From Mucilaginibacter ginsenosidivorans (lineage in GTDB: Bacteria; Bacteroidota; Bacteroidia; Sphingobacteriales; Sphingobacteriaceae): 64,000 bases of DNA. Positions 16,207 to 24,085 of the stretch are shown one piece after another; the first letter of the stretch is position 1; each line of letters opens with the position of its first letter. The position numbers and the translations under genes were made by a program. The stretch lies in assembly GCF_007971025.1 (NCBI RefSeq), contig NZ_CP042436.1, forward strand, positions 434,001-498,000. Direction: 5' to 3'. Under the pieces are notes generated by a model, which saw only the letters and a program-made list of their open reading frames with translations, was not told where the DNA came from and ran no database searches.

Positions 16207-16899
16207 ATGAAAAAGCTATTCTTATCCGCACTAACCCTATCATTTTTTTTCAGTTTAACCTGCACCGCACAGGATAAAGGCGAACTCGACATTCGCCTTC
16301 GCGGTGTTGCAGTTGTACCGCAGGAAAGCGCCACCATCGGCGTTATCGGCGGTAACGTCAGTATCGATAACTCCTTTATCCCCGAGCTTGATTTCACTTA
16401 CTTTTTCGCCAAAAACCTTTCGGCCGAACTGATACTGGGTACTACCCGGCATTCGGTAAGTACCGTTGGTTCCAACCTTTCGGCTATAGGCGGTCCGTCG
16501 TCGGCCAGTGTAAACCTGGGCAAGGTTTGGCTGCTGCCGCCAACCTTAACGCTGCAATACCACCTGCCCACCGGTACCGCGTTTAAACCCTACCTGGGTG
16601 CAGGTGTAAACTACACCATATTTTACGGCGTAAACAATGGCCCAACCGTAAGCAAGGTAAGTTATAAAGACAAATTCGCGTTTGCCGTACAGGGCGGGTT
16701 CGACTTTGATGTGAGCAAGAAAGTATTTATCAACGTCGACGTTAAAAAGGTTTTCCTATCAACCGACGTAACCGTTAACGCTGCCAACCTTACACCAGCC
16801 GAAAACCCCCAACTGGCGCCCGTTCTGGCTAATATACCCGCTGCGGTAAAAATAAACCCCTGGTTACTGGGCGTTGGCGTAGGTTACCGGTTCAAATAA
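16207..16899 (+). CDS. OmpW family outer-membrane protein
   Basis: A 230-residue protein with a signal peptide (cleavage after ...LTCTAQ) and an eight-stranded beta-barrel pattern. Aromatic-rich strands (IPELDFTYFFAKNLSAELILGTT, cited by the key core DFTYFFAKNLSAE) and a C-terminal strand ending in GVGYRFK with terminal aromatic/basic residues support OmpW. A TAATTTTG box at 16174-16181 lies 25 bp upstream of the start. Family knowledge: OmpW forms small hydrophobic channels in the outer membrane. The gene stands alone and ends at a strong terminator. Confidence 0.87.
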   Translation: MKKLFLSALTLSFFFSLTCTAQDKGELDIRLRGVAVVPQESATIGVIGGNVSIDNSFIPELDFTYFFAKNLSAELILGTTRHSVSTVGSNLSAIGGPSSASVNLGKVWLLPPTLTLQYHLPTGTAFKPYLGAGVNYTIFYGVNNGPTVSKVSYKDKFAFAVQGGFDFDVSKKVFINVDVKKVFLSTDVTVNAANLTPAENPQLAPVLANIPAAVKINPWLLGVGVGYRFK

Positions 16900-16929
16900 G
16901 AGCTATTTTTTTTACCCTAATGTTTATAG

Positions 16930-16959
16930 GCCCTGCCCGTTTGCGGCGGGGCTTTTTTT
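16930..16959 (+). terminator. Rho-independent terminator of the OmpW gene
   Basis: GCCCTGCC (16930-16937) pairs with GGCGGGGC (16945-16952), with one wobble, followed by seven T. It lies 30 bp after the stop. Confidence 0.82.
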
Positions 16960-17040
16960 GGATAGGCGTGCCATCCTCCACGCGAAACTTTTATGGTCTT
17001 TTTAGCATTCAGCCGTTGATAGTATGTATCGGAAAATGAT

Positions 17041-17240
17041 TTGATCACCCCGCTCAATTGGCGCGGAGCCTGTTACTTTTGGCTTGATCCAAAAGTAACC
17101 AAAAGATCAAGACAGAAAAAAGCTTCTGCCCGCTCTGCCGGTTCTTTACGCTTTTGTAGCGCTCCGCGCATAGCAAAAGCTAAACCGTCATTCACGCTTT
17201 TACCCCGGCTCGCTTTTCTGTCTACCCCGCGCTCGTTTTG
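17041..17240. repeat. Hairpin-bearing dispersed repeat
   Basis: The gene-free stretch 16960-17296 holds GTTACTTTTGG (17072-17082) and CCAAAAGTAAC (17089-17099), a perfect 11-bp hairpin. Downstream the sequence is rich in GCTCGCTTTTC-like strings. The layout resembles an intergenic repeat and not a gene; a 127-codon open frame covering it has no recognisable protein features. Confidence 0.5.
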
Positions 17241-17296
17241 TCTACAGTTCACTTATAGCCGAATGATTGGAATCGGACAACTGCGTACATTGGGTC

Positions 17297-17467
17297 ATGT
17301 TAGATATGTATTATATAACCGACCAGCCCACCACTTGCCCAATTTGCGGCATACGCGCAGAGCTACTTGCCGACTTTTATCATACCAACCTGAAGATGCT
17401 GGTAAGCAAATGCCTGAATGTTAAATGTAAATATGTATTTTTAGAGGTAGAACCTGACCAGCAATGA
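17297..17467 (+). CDS. Small protein with CxxC motifs, possible zinc ribbon
   Basis: A 56-residue protein starting at ATG 17297 (MLDMYYITDQPTTCPICG). A CPIC pair and a later CLNVKC pair, 28 residues apart, resemble a zinc-ribbon knuckle. The last four bases overlap the next start codon (ATGA), which argues that it is translated and coupled to the following gene. No family is recognised. Its placement with a truncated nuclease-like gene suggests an accessory locus. Confidence 0.55.
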   Translation: MLDMYYITDQPTTCPICGIRAELLADFYHTNLKMLVSKCLNVKCKYVFLEVEPDQQ

Positions 17468-17775
17468 AAGAAGGCCAACGGCTTTGGACCAAAGAAGAAT
17501 CTATTTTAGCAATAAACCTGTATTGTAAAATTCCATTCGGGCAGATGCATTCGCGCAACGCGGATGTTATCGATCTGGCTGAATTACTCGACCGTACACC
17601 CGGGTCCGTTGCGAGGCGTTTGGGAAACTTTGCAAGTCTCGACCCGAAGCTGAGAGAAAGGGGCATCAGAGGTTTGGAAAATGCCAGTAAATTAGATGCT
17701 GAAGTTTGGCATGAATACATGCAAAATTGGGACGAGCAATTTATAGAGGGCGAAAAGCTGTTAGCATCCGATTGA
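17464..17775 (+). pseudogene. N-terminal fragment of an HNH-endonuclease-type protein
   Basis: A 103-residue product begins MKEGQRLWTKEESILAINLY and contains IPFGQMHSRNADVIDLAELLDRTPGSVARRL, then FASLDPKLRERGIRG. This matches the N-terminal half of a roughly 300-residue Bacteroidota HNH-endonuclease family that I recall. The HNH half, normally following ...EKLL, is missing: the frame stops at 17773-17775 and no HNH motif is seen downstream. It may be a decayed gene or a stand-alone DNA-recognition domain. It overlaps the zinc-ribbon-like gene by four bases. Confidence 0.6.
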
Positions 17776-17806
17776 CAATATTTATCCGATTTGTTAGATT
17801 GCGCGA

Positions 17807-18121
17807 ATGCCAAACATCCTATTCCACTACCTTTATCGTAACAGCGGGAACTATAAGAAATACGATTTTGTCATCTTTACCAATCCGGATAATGTTAACT
17901 TATCCGAATTAGAAGGCTTTATAAAATCCAAATTGATTTGGAGCGAATGGTTTTACGCGGAAGATTGGAAGCTGCCGGAGTTATTTCTACCCTTTTTCGA
18001 TTTCAGAATTGATCCCACCTGGCATGAGTTTGAGTCTGTTGAGTACACTGACGAGGTGGCCAACTCACCTATTACCCTTGCTGAATTTATGGAAGTGGTG
18101 AACAATACTAAGCAACTTTAA
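17807..18121 (+). CDS. Hypothetical protein
   Basis: A 104-residue soluble acidic protein, rich in aromatic residues (HYLYRNSGNYKKYDFVIF, WSEWFYAEDWKLPELFLPFFDF). I do not recognise a family and see no signal peptide or membrane segment. It follows the truncated HNH-type gene by 31 bases. Its size, composition and position in a small-gene cluster are compatible with an accessory or immunity-like protein, but this is speculation. Confidence 0.55.
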   Translation: MPNILFHYLYRNSGNYKKYDFVIFTNPDNVNLSELEGFIKSKLIWSEWFYAEDWKLPELFLPFFDFRIDPTWHEFESVEYTDEVANSPITLAEFMEVVNNTKQL

Positions 18122-18704
18122 ATGCAATGAGGCTGCTTAACCTAACAACATTGGTGTGCCACGCCCAACCGCCCCCACTTTCCACCCTGCACAAACTTTG
18201 CTACACGAAGCCCGTTTAACCCGTAGAAAAAGCAGGCAACGGGTTATAACCGGGTTTTAGTTGCTTTATGTTGCTATTTTTTGACCGGTCGTGATCTGAC
18301 ATTGCCTTTTGCGGGCTTTCGTTAATTTGCTGTATACCAATGAAGTGGGTATGTAAGTGTTCGGCAGGGTACCAGGAGTTACACTAAGGCCGGGGTTAGT
18401 GTAGGTGTATCCGGTTGATAATGTGTTATTTACTTTGGCAGGGCACGCTACCGGCGGCGTTACGCCGGGTACTTGGTGTAATGGCAGCTAAGTTTCAATT
18501 TCCCGACAAGCCCGGCAAAATATTTCCTGTTTGAAAAGAAAAAATTATGGTTAACACCTGTTTTTATCAATTTATTGATAATCAATACATTATGGTTAAA
18601 AAGCATGGAAAAGTGTAAACCATGTTAACCCTCCTTTTGCTGGCGGCATTCCCGGCTGTTGCATCTTGGCTCTTGCCTCTCATTTGCTTACCTTAGCCTT
18701 TGCT
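18122..18704. other. 583-bp gene-free stretch with small palindromes
   Basis: No convincing gene. On the minus strand, about 18270-18480 reads as a Thr/Pro-rich open stretch (TPPVACPAKVNNTLSTGY...) that looks like a degenerate secreted-protein remnant. TTATCAAT-TT-ATTGATAA is a perfect palindrome at 18564-18581, flanked by TTATGGTTAA direct repeats at about 18545 and 18590, and could be an operator for the amidase gene (speculative). Confidence 0.4.
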
Positions 18705-19532
18705 ATGAAGAAGTTTACCGCCTTTCGCCTTTTACCTTTAGCCTTTATCCTCCTGGCAGGCTGCTCGCCCAAAGGCCCCTACGCGCTTACCAACAAGGTG
18801 TACAGGCACCAGTCGGATTCGATAGCCAAGGTGATAGAGGTGGCTAAACCCGTAGCACTGACGGACAGTACCGGGGCCATAGTACCGTCGGACTTTGTAG
18901 GGACGGTGAACTTTAACATGCGCAAGCCCAATTATGTGATCATCCATTTTACGGCCCAGGACAGTATCCAGCAAACGCTGAAGACCTTTACCATTGTAAA
19001 AACGCAGGTGAGCGCCCATTACGTGGTGGCCAAGGACGGCAAGGTGTACCACATGCTGAACGATTACCTGCGGGCCTGGCAGGCGGGTGTAAGCAAGTGG
19101 GGCAGCGTTACGGATATGAACAGCTGCTCGGTTGGCATCGAGATAGATAACAACGGCAGCGAGCCTTTTACCGCTGCGCAGGTAAAGAGCCTGGTGGCGC
19201 TGCTGGGGTACCTGAAAAAGACGTATAATATTCCACGGGCAAACTTTATAGGTCACCAGGATATAGCCCCCCTTCGCAAACCCGACCCGGGTCCGTACTT
19301 TCCATGGCAGGTGATGGCTCAGCACGGCTTTGGCTACTGGAGCGACGATGTGCTGGAGCTTGCCCCGGATAACTTCGACTATGCCACAGCCCTGCGCCTG
19401 ATAGGCTACGACACCTCGAACCTGAAAGCCGCCATAGTGGCCTTTAAACGCCATTTTGTGCAAAAGGACAGCAGCCCGGTTTTAAGTCAGCTGGATTTGA
19501 ATGTGCTGTATAATGTGGCGGGGAAGTATTGA
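18705..19532 (+). CDS. N-acetylmuramoyl-L-alanine amidase, lipoprotein
   Basis: A 275-residue protein starting at the ATG at 18705. A lipobox LLAGC ends the signal peptide, so the protein is probably anchored in the envelope. The Amidase_2 (AmpD/AmiD-type) domain shows YVIIHFTAQDS with the first zinc His, SAHYVVAKDG, CSVGIEIDNNG with the catalytic Glu, and FIGHQDIAPLRKPDPGPYFPW with the second His and the Asp ligand. It cleaves the amide between N-acetylmuramic acid and the peptide of murein. The signal peptide codons are a repeat-like CCTTTTACCTTTAGCC run, shared with the lipoprotein at 50359. Confidence 0.9.
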   Translation: MKKFTAFRLLPLAFILLAGCSPKGPYALTNKVYRHQSDSIAKVIEVAKPVALTDSTGAIVPSDFVGTVNFNMRKPNYVIIHFTAQDSIQQTLKTFTIVKTQVSAHYVVAKDGKVYHMLNDYLRAWQAGVSKWGSVTDMNSCSVGIEIDNNGSEPFTAAQVKSLVALLGYLKKTYNIPRANFIGHQDIAPLRKPDPGPYFPWQVMAQHGFGYWSDDVLELAPDNFDYATALRLIGYDTSNLKAAIVAFKRHFVQKDSSPVLSQLDLNVLYNVAGKY

Positions 19533-19570
19533 GTGGTGAATGGTCAATAGTCAATGGTGAATAGTGAATT
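19533..19570. repeat. GGTGAATGGTCAATAG repeat, left of the four-helix-bundle gene
   Basis: GTGGTGAATGGTCAATAGTC and AATGGTGAATAGTGAATT form a low-complexity run. The inverse sequence CCATTGACCATTCAC lies at 20003-20031, so the intervening gene is bracketed by inverted copies. Confidence 0.55.
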
Positions 19571-19638
19571 TTTGATTGCCTTTAATCGATAGTTTACCCT
19601 TAGCTAATGACTACTTATATTGTGTAAAATTTACAGTT

Positions 19639-20001
19639 ATGTTTTTACACCTAAACCATCAAAAATTAGAGGTATATACCGTTGCGAGGCAATTTGTTAA
19701 GGAATGTTATTTCGCTACTAATCAATTCCCCGCAGATGAAAGGTACGCCTTAACACAACAAATTAAACGCGCTGCATTATCTGTGCACTTAAACATTGCA
19801 GAGGGAAGCTCCAGAAAATCGGATGCGGAACGCAAACGGTATTATGAAATAGCTAGGGGATCAATTATTGAGGTTGACGCCGCACTGGATATAGCATTTG
19901 ATCTCAATTATTGTACAGCTGGGAACTTACAGTCTTTAGGATTGACTTTGGTTAAGTGCTTTAAATATTTAAGCGGACTTATCAATTCTACCTCAACCTA
20001 A
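19639..20001 (+). CDS. Four helix bundle protein (S23-type)
   Basis: A 120-residue protein from ATG 19639 (MFLHLNHQKLEVYTVARQF). LTQQIKRAALSVHLNIAEGSSRKS is the signature of the 23S-rRNA-intervening-sequence protein family (S23, TIGR02436). The protein is a cytosolic helical bundle of unknown biochemical role. The gene is isolated and bracketed by inverted GAATGGTCAATAG-type repeats, which suggests a mobile or repeat-associated cassette. The gene ends 26 bases before the stop of the convergent glnS. Confidence 0.88.
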   Translation: MFLHLNHQKLEVYTVARQFVKECYFATNQFPADERYALTQQIKRAALSVHLNIAEGSSRKSDAERKRYYEIARGSIIEVDAALDIAFDLNYCTAGNLQSLGLTLVKCFKYLSGLINSTST

Positions 20002-20002
20002 C

Positions 20003-20031
20003 CATTGACCATTCACTATTGACCATTCACT
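20003..20031. repeat. Inverted GAATGGTCAATAG repeat, right of the four-helix-bundle gene
   Basis: CCATTGACCATTCACTATTG and the following bases are the inverse of the run at 19533-19570. The repeat overlaps the last codons of glnS. Confidence 0.55.
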
Positions 20032-21685
20032 TTTTCACCCATCCGTCCTTCAAGGTCACCGTGCGGTTGAATATCAACTTCTCCGGCGTCGAGAATTTAT
20101 CCAGCGTAAAGTACCCTTTTCGGATAAACTGGTACCCTTTTCCGGGTATAGCCGTTGCCAGGTCGGGTTCAATGTAAGCGTTGGGCAGTATTTGTAAACT
20201 ATTGGGGTTAATGTATTCCTTAAAGTCGCCATCCTCGTTAGAGGGGTCTTCCACGCGGAAAAGGCGGTCGTACAAGCGCACTTCGGCGGTTTTTGCGTGC
20301 GGTACGCTCACCCAATGGATGGTGCCCTTCACATTGATGCCGCTGGTATCGTTACCCGAAAGCGAGTTGGGCACGTGGGTGCAATGCACCTCAGTTACGT
20401 TGCCGTCAGCGTCCTTGGTGAAACCTTCGCATTTAACGATGTAGGCGCTTTTCAGCCTTACCATATTGCCCACTGCCAGGCGGAAGAACTTCTTCGGCGG
20501 CTCTTCCATAAAGTCCTCGCGTTCTATCCATAGTTCGCGGCTGAACGGCAGCTCGCGGGTGCCTTCGCCATCTTCTGCTTCGGGGTTGTTCTCACCCACA
20601 AAAGTTTCGGTTTTGCCTTCGGGGTAATCGGTAATGATCAATTTTATAGGATCAAGCACAGCCATACGGCGCCAGGCGGTCTTGTTCAGATCCTCGCGGA
20701 TGCAGGACTCCAAAAGGGCCATTTCAATCATATTCTCGCGCTTGGCCACGCCTATGCGCTCGCAAAAATCGCGTATCGAAGCAGGCGTATAACCACGGCG
20801 GCGCAACCCGCTGATGGTAGGCATACGGGGGTCGTCCCAGCCGTCAACGTGCTTTTCCTCCACCAGTTGCAGCAGCTTGCGCTTGCTCATTACGGTATAG
20901 TTGAGGTTGAGGCGGGCAAATTCGTATTGTTTGGACGGGAAAATATCCAGTTTTTCAATGAACCAATCGTACAGCGGCCGGTGCGGGATAAACTCGAGCG
21001 TACAGATAGAATGTGTGATCTCCTCTATGGCATCCGACTCGCCATGGGCAAAGTCGTACATGGGGTATATGCACCATTTGTCGCCCGTGCGGTGATGATG
21101 TGCATGTTTGATGCGGTACATCAGCGGGTCGCGCATATGCATGTTCGGCGATGCCAGGTCTATTTTAGCCCGAAGCACTTTAGCGCCGTCGGGGTATTTG
21201 CCGTCCTTCATTTCGGCAAACAGGCGCAGGTTTTCCTCCAAGCTGCGGTTGCGGTATTCGTTCCCCTTTCCCGGTTCGGTTGGCGTACCTTTTTGGGCGG
21301 CTATCTCCTCGGCAGTACTATCGTCAACATAAGCCAGCCCCTTTTTGATAAGCGAAACCGCGAATTCATATAACTGATCGAAGTAGTCAGAAGCATACAG
21401 CTCATTGGCCCATTCAAAACCCAGCCATTTTACGTCTTCCTTAATGCTGTCCACATACTCCACATCCTCCTTTACCGGGTTGGTATCATCAAAGCGCAGG
21501 TTGGTTTTGCCGCCGTATTCCAGCGCAAGACCGAAGTTGAGGCAAATGGATTTAGCATGACCGATATGCAGGTAACCATTCGGCTCGGGTGGGAAACGGG
21601 TCAAAACCCGGCCGCCGTACTTGCCGGTGCTGATATCTTCTTCAACAATCTCTTCTATAAAATTTAACGACCGCTCTTCGCTCAT
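20027..21685 (-). CDS. glnS: Glutaminyl-tRNA synthetase
   Basis: A 552-residue class I synthetase that attaches glutamine to tRNA-Gln in the cytosol. [16 protein letters not shown] carries the HIGH motif near residues 32-47, and YTVMSKRKL carries the KMSKS-like motif. The two C-terminal beta-barrel anticodon domains follow ([20 protein letters not shown] is in the correct place). The length matches standalone GlnRS, without a YqeY tail. The DNA 3' end overlaps a repeat that has probably been absorbed into the last codons. It coexists with GltX at 13441. Confidence 0.97.
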   Translation of the reverse strand: MSEERSLNFIEEIVEEDISTGKYGGRVLTRFPPEPNGYLHIGHAKSICLNFGLALEYGGKTNLRFDDTNPVKEDVEYVDSIKEDVKWLGFEWANELYASDYFDQLYEFAVSLIKKGLAYVDDSTAEEIAAQKGTPTEPGKGNEYRNRSLEENLRLFAEMKDGKYPDGAKVLRAKIDLASPNMHMRDPLMYRIKHAHHHRTGDKWCIYPMYDFAHGESDAIEEITHSICTLEFIPHRPLYDWFIEKLDIFPSKQYEFARLNLNYTVMSKRKLLQLVEEKHVDGWDDPRMPTISGLRRRGYTPASIRDFCERIGVAKRENMIEMALLESCIREDLNKTAWRRMAVLDPIKLIITDYPEGKTETFVGENNPEAEDGEGTRELPFSRELWIEREDFMEEPPKKFFRLAVGNMVRLKSAYIVKCEGFTKDADGNVTEVHCTHVPNSLSGNDTSGINVKGTIHWVSVPHAKTAEVRLYDRLFRVEDPSNEDGDFKEYINPNSLQILPNAYIEPDLATAIPGKGYQFIRKGYFTLDKFSTPEKLIFNRTVTLKDGWVKK

Positions 21686-21782
21686 GATAGTAATGCCTGC
21701 CTGCCGCAGGCGGGGAAAGGGGCAAAAATAGCAAATTTGGATGGGTTTTTATAGGGTCTTATGCTTTGAGAAAGCGATAAGG

Positions 21783-22115
21783 TTACATCTCAAGTTCTAT
21801 TGCAGGGTCCCAAAAAACTTTTTTGAAATCCTTCACCTGGTCACTCTCTACTTCTACACCCTCGCTGCGAAGCATTTCAGCCATGCGGTCGCCACCAAAA
21901 TGGAATTTCGCCGTTAACAAACCCTGCCTGTTAACTACCCTGTGAGCAGGCACCGGCGGGTTGGCGTTGCCACAGGCCTGCATTGCATAACCCACCATGC
22001 GCGAGGAGCCCTTTGTACCTAAATAGCTGGCGACAGCCCCGTAAGAGGTAACCCTGCCCGGCGGAATTAACCGAACTACCTGGTAAACCGAATCGTAAAA
22101 ATTATAGTCGGGCAT
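21783..22115 (-). CDS. Alkyltransferase-like (ATL) protein of the MGMT family
   Basis: A 110-residue protein with the MGMT C-terminal domain: IPPGRVTSYGAVASYLG, SSRMVGYAMQACG and PVPAHRVVNRQG. The active-site PCHRV is PAHRV, with Ala57 where the alkyl-accepting Cys should be. It is therefore an ATL protein, which by family knowledge binds O6-alkylguanine and recruits nucleotide excision repair and cannot transfer the alkyl group. It starts two bases after trmB ends, so the two are probably co-transcribed. Confidence 0.92.
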   Translation of the reverse strand: MPDYNFYDSVYQVVRLIPPGRVTSYGAVASYLGTKGSSRMVGYAMQACGNANPPVPAHRVVNRQGLLTAKFHFGGDRMAEMLRSEGVEVESDQVKDFKKVFWDPAIELEM

Positions 22116-22117
22116 GG

Positions 22118-22768
22118 TTACTGGAATGAAAACTTAAGGTAGTTAATGTTCTTGTTATCCTTTAAATATTTCTTCTCGTAATAGGTTTTGATAGAAAGCA
22201 CTTCATCGGCAAATTCGGAATGGTAAAGGTCTTCCGTCCTGATATGAAGTATCAGGTTATGTTCAGCAATTTTTTCGGCTGTGTAGGCGTGCAAGCCGTC
22301 ATTATCCGTTTTCAGGTTCATAAAACCGCCCGGCTTCAGCACCTGCTTATATTTTTCCAAAAATCGCGGCGATGTCAGTCTCTTTTTCTCCCGGCTTAAC
22401 TGCGGCTGCGGGTCGGGAAAGGTTATCCATATCTCATCCACCTCCCCTTCGGCAAAGTAATCCAGCAGTGTTTCTATCTGTATGCGGAGGAAACCAACGT
22501 TGGCTACCCCTTGTTCCAGCGCATCTTTCGCGCCGCGCCAAATGCGGTTGCCTTTATAGTCGATGCCAATAAAATTCCTTTGCGGGAAAAGCTGAGCGAG
22601 ATTAACTGTGTATTCGCCCTTGCCACAGGCAAGTTCGAGCACAACGGGGTTGCCGTTTTTAAAAAAGTCAGCTGCCCACTTGCCCCTGTAGGGCATTCCT
22701 GCATCCAGTTGTACTACATTGCTGAAAGTCGCTACTTCGGCGAAACGTCTGAGTTTGTCTTTTCCCAC
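22118..22768 (-). CDS. trmB: tRNA (guanine-N7-)-methyltransferase
   Basis: A 216-residue SAM-dependent methyltransferase forming m7G46 in tRNA. LELACGKGEYTVNLAQLFP is the SAM motif, IWITFPDPQPQ and KRLTSPRFLEKYKQVL are the TrmB signatures. I place the start at GTG 22768 (VGKDKLRRFAEVATF), since a TATTTTTG promoter box ends four bases before it. The longer frame would put the start upstream of the promoter. It is followed by the ATL gene with a 2-bp gap. Confidence 0.93.
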   Translation of the reverse strand: MGKDKLRRFAEVATFSNVVQLDAGMPYRGKWAADFFKNGNPVVLELACGKGEYTVNLAQLFPQRNFIGIDYKGNRIWRGAKDALEQGVANVGFLRIQIETLLDYFAEGEVDEIWITFPDPQPQLSREKKRLTSPRFLEKYKQVLKPGGFMNLKTDNDGLHAYTAEKIAEHNLILHIRTEDLYHSEFADEVLSIKTYYEKKYLKDNKNINYLKFSFQ

Positions 22769-22772
22769 GCAG

Positions 22773-22780
22773 CAAAAATA
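22773..22780 (-). promoter_or_regulatory. Bacteroidota -7 box of trmB
   Basis: TATTTTTG on the minus strand lies four bases before GTG 22768. It decides the start codon and implies a leaderless mRNA. Confidence 0.6.
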
Positions 22781-22862
22781 AGCATAAAGCGGAAAGCAGA
22801 AAGTACAAAGCATTTACAGGAAGGCACAAAAAGCTTTCTGCTTTGGTCTTTTAGCTTTTAGT

Positions 22863-23276
22863 TCAGGATGCTTCGCTTTCAGGCGGAATGCCGTAGTCGG
22901 GCTGCCTGTCTTTTTTTTCGAACAGTGTTTTTACTTTATCCCATAAACCGGCAATACTATCTTCATTTATAAAGCGGGAGGCTTTTTGAGACACCAGGCT
23001 TACCAACGTTTTGACTATAAATCCTGAATTACGGAAAATGGTTTTGTTCAACATAAGCGGCAATACTACCCTGGATAAAATCGATACAAAATCCTGCTGA
23101 AACAGATCGTTTTTGCCACCGCGCTTATTGGGGAAAGCAGAATATACAGTAGCAAGCGCCGTTATCGGCGAATTAAAACGTTCGGCCAGTGCTTCGCCCT
23201 GCTCCTGTTTTATGATTTTAAGACGCGCTATTTCGGCCCGCAGATCATCCACATTATTTATCATCACGTCAGCCAT
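22863..23276 (-). CDS. Hypothetical protein of the YtxH-holin operon
   Basis: A 137-residue protein without a signal peptide. The N-terminus (NNVDDLRAEIARLKIIKQEQGEAL) is a likely coiled coil. A moderately hydrophobic region (ILSRVVLPLMLNKTIFRNSG) follows. I do not recognise a domain. It overlaps the stop of the holin-X-like gene by one base and shares its operon, so a role in envelope or stress physiology beside that protein is inferred. Confidence 0.6.
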   Translation of the reverse strand: MADVMINNVDDLRAEIARLKIIKQEQGEALAERFNSPITALATVYSAFPNKRGGKNDLFQQDFVSILSRVVLPLMLNKTIFRNSGFIVKTLVSLVSQKASRFINEDSIAGLWDKVKTLFEKKDRQPDYGIPPESEAS

Positions 23277-23620
23277 TACTTAAAGAAATTTTTAATGAAC
23301 ATATTAGTAAGCTTTGGCTTTAGTCTGTCTTTCCTGTTCATCATGATCAAAGCGATGATCAGATAGATGGCGGCCATGCACCCGAAACCGGCCCAGTATG
23401 AATTAAACAGGCTGGAGAGTGCGAATGCTATAGCAAGGCTCACAAAAAGGAAGGTAAGAACAAAACAAACGCTCACAATAAAATCCACCACAAAGCCGCC
23501 GAGCATCTTCGACCCCTTCTCAATGGCCTCATATTTCGCCAGCTTTATTTGTGTCTCAGCGTATTCCTTCAGCTGGTCGATAATAGGCGGTGTATTGGAT
23601 TCTTTTTGTTCTTCTTCCAT
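23276..23620 (-). CDS. Phage holin family / DUF1469-like membrane protein
   Basis: A 114-residue protein with an amphipathic N-terminus (IIDQLKEYAETQIKLAKYEAIEKGS) and two transmembrane segments, near residues 44-70 and 73-95. This is the holin-X (PF07332) pattern. In Bacteroidota such genes commonly follow a YtxH gene, as here. It has no sign of a prophage context, so a holin role is unlikely. Likely inner-membrane protein of unknown function. Confidence 0.75.
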   Translation of the reverse strand: MEEEQKESNTPPIIDQLKEYAETQIKLAKYEAIEKGSKMLGGFVVDFIVSVCFVLTFLFVSLAIAFALSSLFNSYWAGFGCMAAIYLIIALIMMNRKDRLKPKLTNMFIKNFFK

Positions 23621-23661
23621 ATATCTTAGAGATGATCCCGGGGTAACCCGGGACCAATTAA

Positions 23662-23928
23662 TTATGCGTGTTCCAGGTCGTCCTGGTATTCCTCTTCGGC
23701 CGATTTGATCTTGCTCTTAATGTTATCGACAACTTTGTCCTTAAACCCTACCAGGTTGTCGATCTCATTTGCTGCGGTCTCTCTTATCGAGTCGCCCAGT
23801 TTCTTTAACGAATCGGTAAGTTTATCCCTCGTCTCAGCACCTTTTTCAGGCGCGAATAATATCCCTAACGCTGCTCCTGCCGCTAGCCCTGCAAGCAATG
23901 CAACTACTACTTTCGAGTTGTCACTCAT
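23662..23928 (-). CDS. YtxH domain protein
   Basis: An 88-residue protein with one hydrophobic segment (VVVALLAGLAAGAALGILFAPEKG) near residues 5-28 and a helical tail (RDKLTDSLKKLGDSIRETAANEID). The motif AGAALGILFAPEKG is diagnostic for YtxH (PF12732). It is first in a three-gene operon with the holin-X-like and hypothetical genes (41-bp and 1-bp overlap spacing). Family members are often stress-induced; this is not shown here. Confidence 0.85.
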   Translation of the reverse strand: MSDNSKVVVALLAGLAAGAALGILFAPEKGAETRDKLTDSLKKLGDSIRETAANEIDNLVGFKDKVVDNIKSKIKSAEEEYQDDLEHA

Positions 23929-24085
23929 ATTATTATATTTTTAAGTTGAACATTTTAATTTATAACGGTTAAAAATCCTGCCAATTATTTATAAACAGAC
24001 TTTTAGTCAGGTTTCCGGTTATTTATAATTGATCGTATCAATATCGGCATTTTCATTTGCGTGGGCAAAAAATATTCCATTTAGC

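Noticed and set aside
17041..17424. 127-codon open frame
   Set aside because: It covers a hairpin repeat and overlaps the small zinc-ribbon-like gene in another frame; no domain seen.
23276..23620. Prophage holin cassette
   Set aside because: No endolysin or phage structural gene is near, and the YtxH-holin-X pairing is a common chromosomal operon in Bacteroidota.
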